From Fasciolopsis buskii (taxonomy: Eukaryota; Platyhelminthes; Trematoda; Plagiorchiida; Fasciolidae): 64,000 nt of DNA. The notes below the pieces were generated by a model, which was given only the letters and a program-made list of their open reading frames with translations, did no database searches and was not told the origin of the DNA. Numbering within the stretch: the stretch's first letter is position 1; the number at the start of each line of letters is the position of its first letter. Location: the NCBI GenBank assembly GCA_008360955.1, contig LUCM01003914.1:171692-235691 (forward strand). Reading direction: 5' to 3'. Position numbers and translations under genes: made by a program. This document shows positions 52,100 through 63,752 of the stretch, in pieces.

Positions 52100-52915
52100 T
52101 GGAAGGAGTGAGGACATATTCTTGTCGAAAGATGTAAACTAAAAACAATTGTAAAAAGTAGTCACGTAAGACATTCGAGGCATTTGGGCCAGCGTCGTTT
52201 CCATGGACTATTTGAAGAAGATTGTGACTGTCAACGGAACCAAATGCCTCAGAATAGTGAAGAAAAACAAGCCTTACTATTCCAGACTGACTAGCAACAA
52301 AAGAAGCAACCGAATGGTCATTGAAGCTAGAAAAATCAAGTGTAGACACCGAATTTTTGTGGATGTACTGTGTGAGACTGGAGATGTGAACATCGATTAA
52401 TGTACAATTAAGAAACAATTTCCGGAATTAATTCAGAGGTGGTAAAAACAGGAAGTAGATCAATAATTATTAAATCGCCCCTTTTGGAATTGGCCTTAGC
52501 ATAACATTTTGAACAACTGGAAGTTGTTCCGGTTGCAAGACCAATATTAGCACGATTGGATGATGGAGTCGGAAGGTGAAACTTGCTTGTTTTGGATAGT
52601 CAAGGAGAGACCAAATCGAGTTCAGAAAATTAACTGCTTTTACATTCCAGCAAATCTGTCAGGACTGAGTCTTCCAAAGGATAAATGACCAGTCTTAGAA
52701 CAACAAAAGAAGTATGGGCTGGCCAGGGCACTTGCAGATTGCGTCGCTGAATTCATGAACGTCAGCGTTAGATCTTGGTTTTTGATTCGCATAGATGTTT
52801 CAACATTCCCAAACTGCAGGGTGGCTTTTGCCGCCAATAAGATTCCGTACACGCTACTTGGTTTCATCACTGGCAGCGGTAGTGAGTTGTTCAACGGTTT
52901 AACTTTATGCCGCAA
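52100..52915 (-). pseudogene. CR1/Jockey-like non-LTR RT relic
   Basis: This is a second kind of RT, on the minus strand. The frame 52,915-52,640 reads SATQSASALASPYF, CSKTGHLSFG, the usual lead-in where the family has ...CASALA.PL...F..S...G.LP.DW. Around 52,470 a broken NY.STSCFYHL sits where NYRPISL is expected. The frame 52,418-52,086 holds IVRLVFLHYSEAFGSVDSHN, LLQIV and NVLRDYF, matching RT motif A (V..LDYSKAFDSVDHNLLL..L...LRDYL). The first Asp of motif A is replaced by His, so it is inactive. The family call rests on the SKAFDSVDH-like wording, which differs from the four RTE-like relics. Confidence 0.66.
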
Positions 52916-53118
52916 ACCAACCTTGCAGGCGATCTCATTGGCTCAATGCAGTCATTTTGAATAGAAGGACAAAATGCTATCAGACCGGATGTCTCAATGA
53001 AGCGGAAGACAGAATAAGAAACGGCACTTAGGCAGACGGTCCATCAGTTAGAGGATAAAAGGAAACGTCACTGGAGCCTACAAGATCGCTGGGAACGTTG
53101 AAGTTTTTCTCGCAACAG

Positions 53119-53399
53119 ACGAGTCTGTTCGCTGTGCAGCTGGAGAGCTAGACCGAGTAAGGAATTATCTCAGTAACAAATGCTGGGAAGGAGAAATAAG
53201 GTGAAGTGGTCAGATATTCCATTCTCGCCTGTCTATTCGCAGAGAAGATAATGCGCAAGTTATGCCGAGAAAAGAATTGTTGCCCGCAGGAAATTGCAGA
53301 AAATTGAGGAAACCAAGTGGAGGTAAGACAGAATAATCAATTCTGTTAATTCTATCAGAGACAACGTACAAACACCGGCCAATCTATATAATGATATGA
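53119..53399 (+). CDS. candidate three-exon gene end with tiny introns
   Basis: Three exons fit in phase. Exon 1 (53,119-53,200) follows a TTTTTCTCGCAACAG acceptor and reads ESVRCAAGELDRVRNYLSNK; its frame is also open further upstream. A 42-nt intron (GTGAAG ... CTATTCGCAG) leads to exon 2 (53,243-53,322), EDNAQVMPRKELLPAGNCRK. A 36-nt intron (GTAAGA ... AATTCTATCAG) leads to exon 3 (53,359-53,399), ending HRPIYIMI and TGA. Introns this short are known in schistosome genes. All three acceptors carry pyrimidine tracts and both junctions keep phase. The product is basic and unrecognised. Upstream exons are not found. Confidence 0.3.
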
Positions 53400-55632
53400 T
53401 TGGGTAGCTTAGCCGTAAACTGTTTAAAACGGTGCACTTGGGCACCAGAAACAATTTAAATATCAGCTCAATTAATTTAGCTACATGCACGAAGATGACA
53501 TTGTTTTTAACCGGTGGAGGTACAGCTAATTTCAGAGCTGATAAACTTAAATGAAGACCCGACCAGTCTTTCCAAAAGCCACAAATTTAAAAAGCGGTGG
53601 TTCCAAATAAGTGATTTCTGTCTGCAAAACAATATTGACTAATTCATTAGAATTGGCATGGCAATTAATGTGTGTATTCTGCCGCCAGAATTTGATTCTT
53701 GTTTTCTTTAATGGATTTTGACATAAGCCACCGTTAGTTACTTAACTATCGACCGTGTTTTTCAACTAGCATAGTTATCTGCGGAGTCATTAAGCTAGAT
53801 TCTCATGGTGCGCTTCGTGGTTTGTTCAGGTGATACGACAAGATCAACGAGGAACTTTCCGGTTTACCAAAGTATGACTGACTGTTTTCGTTCTGAAGTA
53901 TGCCGTCCTTCCTCAAGTTGTGTCATATTTACAGAACGTTATAGTGAAATTTCCAAGTTTCATACATCTGTCATGTGGTTGTTGGGCGCAAAAACAGCAA
54001 CTCTTATCGTGTAGCTGTGAAATTTTCTGAAATCCATCGAGATTAGCAGTTTGCATCACGTAAGGAAAACTGTAATATCCTAGTTCATTCATAGTTCCAG
54101 GTTCCTCCATACTATGACTCCATTCGGAAATGGTTCTGATACCAATAATCATATTGGTAACAAAATAGCTCAGGGTGAATTTCAATCATTGGTGCTACAT
54201 TTCATGCCGGTGGTTTTAACTGATTTGCCGATTCATTGCAAACTATGTCCACTTCCATCCTTCGTTTCTCTATTGAAAAATTGCCAAGTTTGAGATTTTC
54301 CAAAAATAAAGTAATCATACCAAAATTAATCCGTTCTCGTTGAATAGCGGTAACTAGTGTTCTGATGCGTTAGCTCCAGTACACGGTAAGCAGGACATGA
54401 AATCAGCACAAAAAGGGGCGAGAGTACCGTTGCTCGGGTAAGGCTATACCAGAGTAAACTGAGTTGCTTCCGCAGGTGATAGTGTGCTTAGACCTTATGC
54501 AAATACACAACCAACTTCTACGGTTGGTTTTATAGACCTCACAATGCGGAGGTATTGCTTGCCAACGACAAGAATAAAACCTAGGCTAGTTGTGTAACTT
54601 GTCTGATGAACCTTGCTTGTCGAGTTATGCTGAACATAAACACCGGTTTATTCCGTTGTATATATTCATATTTCCGCTACTGAGGTAAATCTTCGATCGG
54701 AAGTGGTTTATGGGAATGACTTTTGTTATATAGGCGATGGCTACAGGGAAAAGGTATATCATTTCCGAAATTCATTTTTAAGCAGTTTGATGGTTGACCA
54801 TCCGTCCTACGGTAATGATATTTGTCTCCATCTTACCGGCACGTTACGTAATGACCTGGACACAAGGTCATATTTGGTGCGTTACATGGTCGTCTCTAAT
54901 CGAAAGCTTTCCTGTCCATGGTCAGCCATGATTTTCAGACCCCAGTTAACGCAAAAACTCCTCTGTATACGGTTAACTTCAGCCCATAAATACGGGCATA
55001 GTGATGGGTAGAATACTCGGTAGAATAAGTGTTTCTGACGGACAAGCGACTTTGTTCTCATTTACGAATGCAACGTAGGACGCTTCTAAATTCTGTTTCG
55101 GAAACGTTTACGGTATTTTCATGCCCCAGTAGGGTTGCATTTTTCATGTTCAGACGCGTTTATCTGCAAGATCAAGCTCGCCCGTGTTTAATTATCTTTA
55201 CAGGTGTAAAAAGGGAGATCCGTAAATAAATTCCCGATGATTGCTGGTGCTTTTTCATACCTTCCAAGCACTATAATCGTCAGATTGTTCATAGATAAGA
55301 TCATTAAATGCACCACAATCAACGGGACCTGTATACATGTAGTAGTGCAACCGGGCAGATAAATGAATATGCCGTTGTTTGTCCGGACGGTCGTGTCGTT
55401 ATCCACCATCAAATCGAGTTGTCCAAGGCCAGTTGTTTTGCCTTCTTGCCAACTGTACATCTGTACACGACGAATCCAGTGTATGGGTAAATGTGACCAT
55501 GTCAGTTAATAGATATACTCATATAGATATCAGTAAGATGATTGCAAATCACTGTGTGGGCAAACGCAAAGGCATCTTACTATCTCAAGGAACCATTGTG
55601 CATTTCTAATCTCAAAAGGGAAAAAAGAAAGC
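53400..55632. other. unassigned sequence
   Basis: Opposed open frames of 90-100 codons at 53,913-54,185 (-) and 54,703-55,011 (+) show no known motif. A 7-bp hairpin (AACCAAC/GTTGGTT, loop TTCTACG) lies at 54,509-54,529. Confidence 0.35.
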
Positions 55633-55923
55633 CTACTGATTTATTTGTGGTCTCTCGAAGTTTTCTGTGCTGCCCTTTCTGGTTATGCTAATCAGTCCCT
55701 CCCGATAAACAAACTTCAAAATACTATCTGTTAGTGATTCGTTCAAAGCGTGCATTCTATTTTCCTTTTTTCTGTTCGCATTAATGACCGGAAAAACAGC
55801 AACGTCATCTTCTGTGGTCTTTATCTTTTCTGGCAAGTGACAGCGCCCTGTTTCATCCCACACTTCCTGTCACTTACCTCCTAGTACCACAGATAAAGTA
55901 CCCTGGCCTTCAAAACGGTTCAT
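55633..55923 (-). CDS. candidate complete two-exon small gene
   Basis: The ATG at 55,923-55,921 is preceded by an in-frame TAA. Exon 1 (55,923-55,878) encodes MNRFEGQGTLSVVLG and ends at AGGAG|GTAAGT, phase 1. A 48-nt intron ends TCACTTGCCAG, and exon 2 (55,829-55,633) continues in phase: EKIKTTEDDVAVFPVINANR ... FERPQINQ, then TAG. The total is 80 residues, hydrophilic, with no signal peptide or known domain. An AATAAA overlaps the last codons. The putative promoter side (55,957-56,136) is GC-richer and holds six TGACC/GGTCA half-sites. An unspliced reading of exon 2 alone (76 codons) is an alternative. No homologue is known to me. Confidence 0.3.
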
Positions 55924-55956
55924 GGATAAAATAAATTAGGTGAAAACAACCGGCCT

Positions 55957-56136
55957 GGTCACCCTTTCAAGCTAGTGAAATGGGCGGGTGACCGCGTGAC
56001 CGGAACCGCCAAGTATCCAATGACCTTGAAGTGCACTTCTTGGCACGTGACCTTAATTACAGCGTTTTCTATTGCAGTACGTAGACCGTGGACTGCGCAA
56101 GTATTTATGCCGGCGCGTTTACTGAGCCTCGGGTCA
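55957..56136. promoter_or_regulatory. cluster of TGACC/GGTCA half-sites
   Basis: Within 180 bp the pentamer TGACC or its complement occurs at 55,957, 55,989, 55,997, 56,021, 56,048 and 56,132; well under one would be expected by chance. One is the extended form TGACCTTGA (complement TCAAGGTCA), the half-site used by SF-1/ERR-type nuclear receptors. Another overlaps CACGTG. The block is GC-richer than its surroundings and lies just upstream of the minus-strand candidate gene. Promoter function is inference. Confidence 0.3.
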
Positions 56137-56692
56137 CCCTTGGGCTAATTCGATCAGTTAAGTAGCTCGGCCAATGATCCCGTTGCCTACTGCAATAAAC
56201 TGAACATTATCTCGTCCATATGAAGGTTTGATGTTGCAACATGAATTTGAGGAAATACTTCGCGCGAAATAACCAGTAATTCGTAGATTACAATGAGAGT
56301 ATCATCTTCAATTAATAATTTCTTTTCGCTGAGTGCAAATTATTTTTCGCTATCACCATCATCACCCCTCTCTCCGTTTGTTTGTTTTGCTGATCTCTGA
56401 CCCTTTACATACAAACTACTTATGAGCTATTATCTGATGCCGTATTCATACGCATGCGCTAATCTGTAACTTTCTCTAAGACATTATAAAGTCAATTTGG
56501 TCGGTGAATAGTGGCAAAACTTCCATCCCCGTGCAGCAAAATTAAGATCAACCTCTGGTAGACGATTAAACGCCGCCGGTGTCTTAGTCACCATGTCATG
56601 CATTGCTTTCCCAGTCTACTCGCAATGATTCTGGCAGTGTCTCCTCAATGATGACTAATATTTAATCGAAAGATTCATTTCGTCATTTATAG

Positions 56693-56815
56693 GTTTGTGC
56701 TTGTGCTGCCTGGATCAACGCCTTCTCAACCATGTTCCGGAATGGGTCGTACAGACAGCTGGAGTTAAAAACTGGGAATAGACCGGCAAGAAGTGAACTA
56801 ACAGAACTCCGTTAG
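56693..56815 (+). CDS. candidate terminal exon with adjacent poly-A signal
   Basis: An acceptor (TTTCGTCATTTATAG) opens a 40-codon frame, VCACAAWINAFSTMFRNGSY then ending ARSELTELR, which closes at TAG 56,813-56,815. AATAAA follows immediately at 56,816-56,821. No upstream exon could be joined and no domain is recognised. The stop-plus-AATAAA arrangement is the main support. Confidence 0.2.
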   Translation, partial: VCACAAWINAFSTMFRNGSYRQLELKTGNRPARSELTELR

Positions 56816-56821
56816 AATAAA

Positions 56822-59464
56822 CCAGGTAAAATGTCGGAAGGCAAGAGGAATAATGCGGAATGATCTATTATGGCTACGTATCTATCACCGCTATTTCTGA
56901 TATTCTTAGTTGAATCAAATGACCAGACTTATCCACCCAAATATTTCAAGTCCAACACTACTTCTCATGGACAATCATTGAGAAACGAATGTTGATAGAA
57001 GCAGCAATAAACTTCGAAGTTTGTTCAAAACAGCGCCAACCACTTTGACAAAGTTACATCCGAGACGAATTCAATATTATACCTTTCATGAACAGCAGTT
57101 TTCAGTTCGTTCTCAGCAAACTTGAAAGGTTTTTTTGTGCTTTAGAAAATGGACGGTGATTTGCCGAAGTGATAGACACCGTTTATTCTCTTTCTTTTAG
57201 GCCTCTAAAAGTGAACAAAAGCGTCTATTTGCTTTATAAATCGTCCTATTTTGACTTTGTTTTGCCAATTCTATCAGACTGACAGACAGAGAAGGAAAGA
57301 CAGAACTGGTGGTTGAAAAAAATGACGTCAGTCAGTTTGCTGGCCCCACGTCGGTCTGCGCTTGTGATGCTGAATGGAATGACGGGAATCTAACTATTTA
57401 AAGACAAGCATTTGTCACATGAGCCGTGTTATCTCGAATCGTCTAATTCCTTGTGCAACTTCTGATAGCCCATCCTCAAATGAATGAAGAATAAAATACT
57501 GAATTCTTTCAGTCGTCAGATTCTTCATTTATCTAGTGTGGCTCTGTTCATACTTTCACGGTGCTGACCATAATTTTTCTAACAGCCATTTGAACTATTA
57601 GCCCCGGATATATTCAAATGACTTCAGATCGAAACCAGGAGCTGAACCGATTTTAGCTTTGACGCTTCGGAAACAACCAAACGGCAGCTGTGTGTGCTAT
57701 AGGGATAGCACTAGTGTTTCAGTCTTGACTACCTGAACCCGTCTCTGTTCAGGTCCAAGATGTTTAATAAAACCAGTCATAAATAAAAAATGAAAGTCAC
57801 TGCGAAGGTCCTCAGTTTACCAGCCTGCGGTTTTCTGTGTTACTTCGAGTCCTAGTCTTTCTTTGTTCTTGCTTGATACTAAATGCTACCATAAGTGGAA
57901 GAATTTCATTTTGTTTGGACATAGTGCAAGATGGCTATTCAGACGTCCTCAGTTCTTAAAAAGCTATCAATCTGAGCGGGTATAACTTTGCGAACTCAGG
58001 CAACTTCTCATCGACGATTTCATCGCGATAGGTTTTGCTAAACGGAAATCGCGCGCTTTCTACCTCAAATGAAGTTTCTACTTGATTTGTTATGTTTTCG
58101 ACGCTTTGTGTAACAATATTTACATTCTGTTTCCCACCTGTTTCCTAATCCATACATTATCTGCATCCTAGAATGCGATTTCCGCCACTATAGTTCTGTC
58201 TAATTCCTAGCTCCGATTTTGCTGGGTAATAAGATTAAGAGTAAACACCACTTGCATTCCGATCCCTGTCGGGTTATTATCGTATTCACATTTCCACCAT
58301 TAAATTACTATTGAAAAATTTGTGTTTTACAGTTCCAATGCCTGTGGTGTTTGGATATCTTAGCTCAGTGAATATAGCAACTAATGAAGACAACGACGCA
58401 TCAGGAATCCAACCGAATTACTTCGGCGACGTGACCTACTATTCGTCTGGGCCGTAGCATCAACAGCCCTGTGTAAAGAATCCCACCGATCGTAATACTC
58501 TTGAAAGTGCGTTACCCATGGCTAGGTGAGAAGCTGAAAGCTGTCTGGTATTGATGGATATTTTCATTAGCAGCTAATTACAGAAAAAAAACCGATCACA
58601 ATGACCAACATTTCTTAGTTCCTTTCAGTTATTTACCAAACGTTACTTAGTTTACACAGCCATCTAAATATTTCCTTCTTTGTGTCTACATACTTTTGAA
58701 ACCTTCTTTTCTGTTATCTTGACTCATCTTCTTCCACGACTACTTAAAATGTTTCAAACTATTTATTTTGCAGGGCACGAGAGTAAGCAAAATTTTCAAC
58801 GACAGCTTATTGGAATAGTGAAAACTTTTGTAGTCCGGGTTGCATTGTTAGCACTCGACAAGAGGACCTCACAGCAATACTGAGCACCTGTTTTATTTTT
58901 CTTACTGAAAGGTACAGAAATTCTTCGTATATTTTGCAAGTGGCCAAGCATTTATGGAGCGTCTGATGGAATTTGTATTAAATAAACCGCCATTAACAAT
59001 CATATCAGACCGTGAGCCTAATTTTTATATAGCCTTACATAACACACCCGTTTCAAAATCTACGACAGACTTCTGCACGATGTTGCCACAATTGCATGTA
59101 ATTGGAATCACGTTACTTCTGTTGCGAGCGAGCGCAATCTCGAGATTCTTTCGGAAGTTTCAATTGGTAAGGTCAGAAACCACCTGTGTTTGTCACTTCC
59201 GAAAATCCACACCTCGAGCTTAGAGCAAAACAACATTCTACTAATTGTTTACAGCGCTTTGTGCGCATACAGAGGTCGCCAGTTTGTTTCTGGATGGCAA
59301 AATTGATTTTCGAATGAAAAAAACGCAAACGAATGTTTTTTTGAAAAATACTCTGCTGGAAGTGGCAACGAAAAACTGGAACATGGCAACCATTTCTATC
59401 AGGGCCAAATTAATTAAGGAGTGTATCGAAAAAATCGATGCGCCATATATTGGTTTCAATAGTG
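56822..59464. other. unassigned sequence
   Basis: No recognised gene or RT. Short frames near 58,680-58,883 and 58,954-59,223 have no motif. A 70-codon plus-strand frame at about 59,254-59,469 begins after a TTGTTTACAG acceptor-like site and runs into the hairpin repeat. Confidence 0.35.
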
Positions 59465-59615
59465 AATGATATAATGTCATTAACACAGCATTGTTGGTAG
59501 GTGTAATGTGCTAACGCTTGTTTCTAAAACGTGCCTTGAGAAAGACTACCCACGATAGTCGAAAAGTTGGTACATCATATCTACCAACAACGCTGTTATT
59601 AATATCATTATCATT
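59465..59615 (+). repeat. large inverted-repeat hairpin with GAAA-type core
   Basis: The core arms 59,485-59,510 and 59,571-59,596 are inverted copies (21 of 26 identical, all differences transitions), extended by a looser AT-rich match to 59,465 and 59,615. Between them lies TTGAGAA, then a GACT/AGTC stem, then GAAA (about 59,536-59,564). GTTGGTA (59,566-59,572) can pair locally with TACCAAC (59,582-59,588), competing with the long stem. The order resembles a decayed hammerhead (CUGANGA changed to TTGAGAA). The function is unproven. Confidence 0.55.
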
Positions 59616-62600
59616 CGCAATTGTAACTGTTTGTTCATGATCGTTATTTGTTGTTAAAATCTGTTAAAAGATTGATTCCCGGAGCAGCCCGTAGTTGTTA
59701 CGTCGACTTATTATTCCAAATCCGGCGATATTTTCAGCCGGATAAATAGGACGAAAAAATTTTGAAATAACTAGTCTATTTGAAAAAACTTTTTGGAGTG
59801 CACTGGTGTACAGTTTCGTCAAATACATGCCAGACAATAGTCTATACCTGATGATCTTTGCTGTAGACTATTACTCTACTTCCGTTGTTTCTCTGGCATT
59901 AGTGACATTCCCACATTCCTACACGTCCGTCTGATTATAACCTAAATACTATCATACATCTAGGTTATCCGTACAGTCTTTCGAACTTATCTTCATACCG
60001 TTTTTTCATTTTTTTATCCGTCTGTCCTGGAATGAATTCATTTTAACTGCATAGTACGCGCATTATCTTTCAACTCGCTGATCCCCTTTTGGGTAAGAAA
60101 CTGTTCCAAGTCTACACACCACAGGGATAAACGAAATCGTAATCCGCGCGATAAGAGTTTGCTTATCGGACTTTTAGAAATACTCGTTTTTCAGCAGCGT
60201 TATCGGCTGGACAAACGCGATCCGATTCATCGTTTGAAACAACTGGGAAAATGATTGTCCTTAGTCAGGATAGTAGAGCTGTCTTTAAAAAAACGGTTGT
60301 CTCGGAATGAAACGACTGGTACTACATAGCATACTTCTATTCAACGAAAGCAGTCTGTTAGCAAATCTAGGTGGGTACAAATGAAGTACCCCAGACTGCA
60401 TTATGCGTGTAATTTACTGCCCAGCTGTAAGTTACCTAATTTTCGGCCACATCGCGAATAACTTCAGCTCCCTTGATATTGTGACAATTTTGTCCTATAT
60501 TGCTATGGATTTCTCGTCTTCACCTGCTTGGCATCAACTGAATTCGTTCTTAACTATTAAAATTGAGTCAGCTGAGATAGCCAGTATGAATTTTCTACTG
60601 TTCATACGTTGCATTACCCAAACTCACAACTTTACTATTCGCGTTTACTCTATGTAACTGGTGTCTCTTTATTTGTTGAGATGTGCAGTAAACTGTTTTC
60701 CTCTGAAATAAGGAAACGCGTTTTACTCGTAAACCAGATTTGAACGGCCAACTCTTGAAAACACTCAAACTGCTTAATGGTGTCTAGTTTTGGTTTGCAC
60801 GAGATTTTAGCGATTTTTGACCTTACTCACGAGTCAATAAACCGTTTTTTGCCCTTTACTTACTTCTAGTGAATGATGAAACGATATACACCACCTTCGA
60901 CAGTTTGATTTTGACCACAGAGAGGCTGCCGAAACTCGGAGGTAATCAGCGGTGAGAAGATTCGAACCCGAGGTGATCAAATTTGGGGTGCCATGATTTT
61001 GACCAGACGTTTATAGCCGAGGGGGAAAGGATTTGTTTTAGATTGCGCTGCGGTTTGCTAAATCCTAGCTCATATAATCCATAAACGGTCGTGGCACCAT
61101 TCTTGCAAAATTTTGTGTACCTCTGTAGCATACAAAATAGAGAAAATATAGAGAGGATTATTCTTGGTGGTGGAATAAGCCATGCATACAGAGGTTTTCG
61201 TTACCTTATTCATAACAAGCCCATTATACCTGTTCTGCTTAATACAAATGTATCCAGCACATGGAAAATGAAGGATAACAACTCCCATGCTTTCATGTGG
61301 ACTATCCAAGGCGTCTGACTGACCGAGATGTTATATTGATGTAAACCGTTTTCTAAAGCACACAGTGACACCCTCTTGAGGTTAGTAATTTATCTAGGAA
61401 GTGAAATATTCGCCTTTGGATCTCGCGTTCTAAATTCCATTCACCTGTTTACTTGTTTTATCACTTCGAATTTCCGCACTCCCCCATTCTTTAAACGGAG
61501 CTGGTAATATTCCTGATTTGAAAGGTACCCTCAAAATATCATGCGTGTTATTCTACTCATGTTATCGGTCCATTCCCTTCATCTTCCCTTTTGAGTGTGC
61601 CGTACATGTAATCATGGATTCTAGCGATTGGTCTGGCAAAAATGTTTGTAACTGCTGCCTTCAATGGCTGACCAACTTTGTTACCAGTATCATCGCACAA
61701 GACCGTCAACATATGATCATTCTGCTGTTTTCCAAGTGGCAAAAATTTGCACAACCAGACGTATCCCAAACAGACCAACCTAAAACACAATATTCCAAAA
61801 GCCACTCCTCTTGACCTACTAACCTGAGCGAATACCATATGGGCACTTTTATTTCATTTCACCAAGAACTTTCACGAGACTCTTAGGAAGTAGAATATCC
61901 ATCCATTGCTGTACATAAGTGGTCTCCAAGAGGTGGATTATTTTGACCTGGCAATCGGCGTCGAGATGAAAGACGCTGCAATTCGATATACGCTGCAGTT
62001 ACGGGAATAAAAGCGTTTCCAGCATGTACATTACATTCCCATTGAGTGAACGTATTCCTCCGGAAGTTAAAACCGAAGTAAAAAATCTAGTGAATACCGT
62101 TTTCCTACTCTTCACTGAAACAAACTGAATTGTACCAATTAACGAACTGTAGACTGCAAATGATAAGAAGCACCTGAGCACATTGGGTTTCGAGACCCAG
62201 GCTGTTAATGATTTCTGTTATTAAGTTCACCAAATGGCAATCAGGAGTTCTAAACAACTTCTTCACTTCGAGTGTTCCGTCTCGCTATAGTAGCCAAATA
62301 AATCACATTTTAAACGGAATCGAGTGAACTGCAACATGAGTGATATCAAATTTTTCTTTGGTACAAATTAGTACGCAGTAAGCATAACTAGAACACGAGC
62401 AGAATATGGGGACATAAAACACCAAATAAGCACCTTAGGCCAATGACGGAAAATGAAAAATAGTCAAATAAGCATTCAGACACTGTAACTGTTCAAGGTG
62501 GATATGCTTGAGAAAGGTGCGGGAGCCACGGAAAATTAGTTTGTGCAAACTGCGTATATCCCTTGTGTATGGTGTTTGCTATTTTGCTGACTTTGGCATT

Positions 62601-63361
62601 AAAAACTGCCATTTTATATAAAGGGTGAGAAATCAATAACCTCCGTATTATTCTTTTGACCTGTAAGTGCCTGGCTTCAGATAATTGCATCCTGCCTTCT
62701 TGCTGATTCCAGGCAAGAGAACAGTGGCTCCATCTTGTCTCCAATGATGGATTATGAATTGCCTTTTGCGTCCGAGGCTGGTCGTGGTTTACCAAGCCTT
62801 AAGTACATGCCCTGATGCCTCCTATGCCGTTGATTCTAATAGACAGACTGCTGAATTCGTTCCAAGGAGTATGGCTGAGAGTGTAATTCGCTAAGACAAT
62901 CAAGGTTTTCATCGCCGACATAGGACTACATCTGCGGCTGGCCTGGGAGATAGTAGTCGGGCGGCTCACTTTATGGAACCGCGAAGTGAGCTTTGCGCCC
63001 CTTTGAATCGAGGAGCAACCATTCACAATGTTAATTATTAGCTTAGAACCGGCCACGGCCTCGTCAATCAGGGACTATGCTTATCTCATACGGTAAATGA
63101 GACGGATCTGCAGAGGTTAACTCCGGGTCGCCTTTGGGGGATTTTCTTTAGATCAATCAGCAGAAATGCGAAGCATGAACTTGGTTGTAATTCGAAACTC
63201 ATCAGTCGTTCGCATCTTACACCCTTAGCAAATATTTGATGAAAACATATGATTCCCAAAAGCATTATCATGAGTGCTGAGTGTTTCTAGTTGTTTAGCC
63301 AGAGTTGTGTAGAAATATGGTTTTCTCAATATCTATGGTTGAAAGCACGGTTGTTTCAGCC
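59616..63361. other. unassigned sequence
   Basis: No recognised gene. Minus-strand frames at 62,493-62,795 and 62,799-63,056 are open and adjacent and might be an old element, but no motif is identified. A 98-codon plus-strand frame at 61,518-61,814 is opposed by a minus-strand frame of similar length. Confidence 0.35.

Positions 63362-63426
<65 letters not shown>
63362..63426. repeat. (TA)n microsatellite
   Basis: About 65 nt of nearly pure AT dinucleotide, with one ACA interruption near 63,379. Confidence 0.97.
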
Positions 63427-63430
<4 letters not shown>

Positions 63431-63613
63431 CTCACTAGAACCGAATTTGTGGCGTCAGGAGTGTGCATGGAAGCTCTTCATCGAAGAGTACACAGAAGAA
63501 CCAAAACTGTGAGTCGTTGATGATTCTTTGTCGGTTGGGCTGAGCCAACCTTAAGAACGAGGGAAGAATGTCCCAGAATATACATGTGTATATATAGACG
63601 CAGTAGGTAATAT

Positions 63614-63752
63614 ATGGATCAGTGAACAAAATTTGTCCGAGAGCACACTACCGGTTTCGCGACTATTGTCGCTCGTCAGGTATGCGTACGCGGTGCTCTC
63701 TTGTCCAAACATCCACATACTTGTACACTTCGAATTGGTATGGCTTCAAATT
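63614..63752 (-). mobile_element. short hammerhead-bearing element, better copy
   Basis: This is the second copy of the element at 9,769-9,910. Both share TGTCCAAACATCC, a TTGGTATG/CTGGTATG block, the ribozyme region and a following ATATAT tract on the minus strand. I see no coding capacity. It may be the end region of a Penelope-like element or a SINE-like repeat. Boundaries are set by the extent of similarity between the two copies. Confidence 0.6.
63636..63700 (-). ncRNA. hammerhead ribozyme motif (open helix I)
   Basis: Read on the minus strand: the helix I 5' strand GCAUAC (63,685-63,680), catalytic box CUGACGA (63,679-63,673), helix II GCGAC-AAUA-GUCGC (63,672-63,659, five Watson-Crick pairs), GAAA (63,658-63,655), CCGGU, and cleavage triplet GUA ending at 63,649. 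The helix I 3' strand GUGUGC (63,648-63,643) pairs with GCAUAC at all six positions (one G-U). UCUC can then pair with an upstream GAGA after an asymmetric internal loop. All conserved core positions are met. Helix III is only ACCGGU, self-complementary with no loop, so activity would need two copies paired as a dimer. Hammerheads of this kind are known in Penelope-like elements. Cleavage itself is inferred. Confidence 0.68.
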
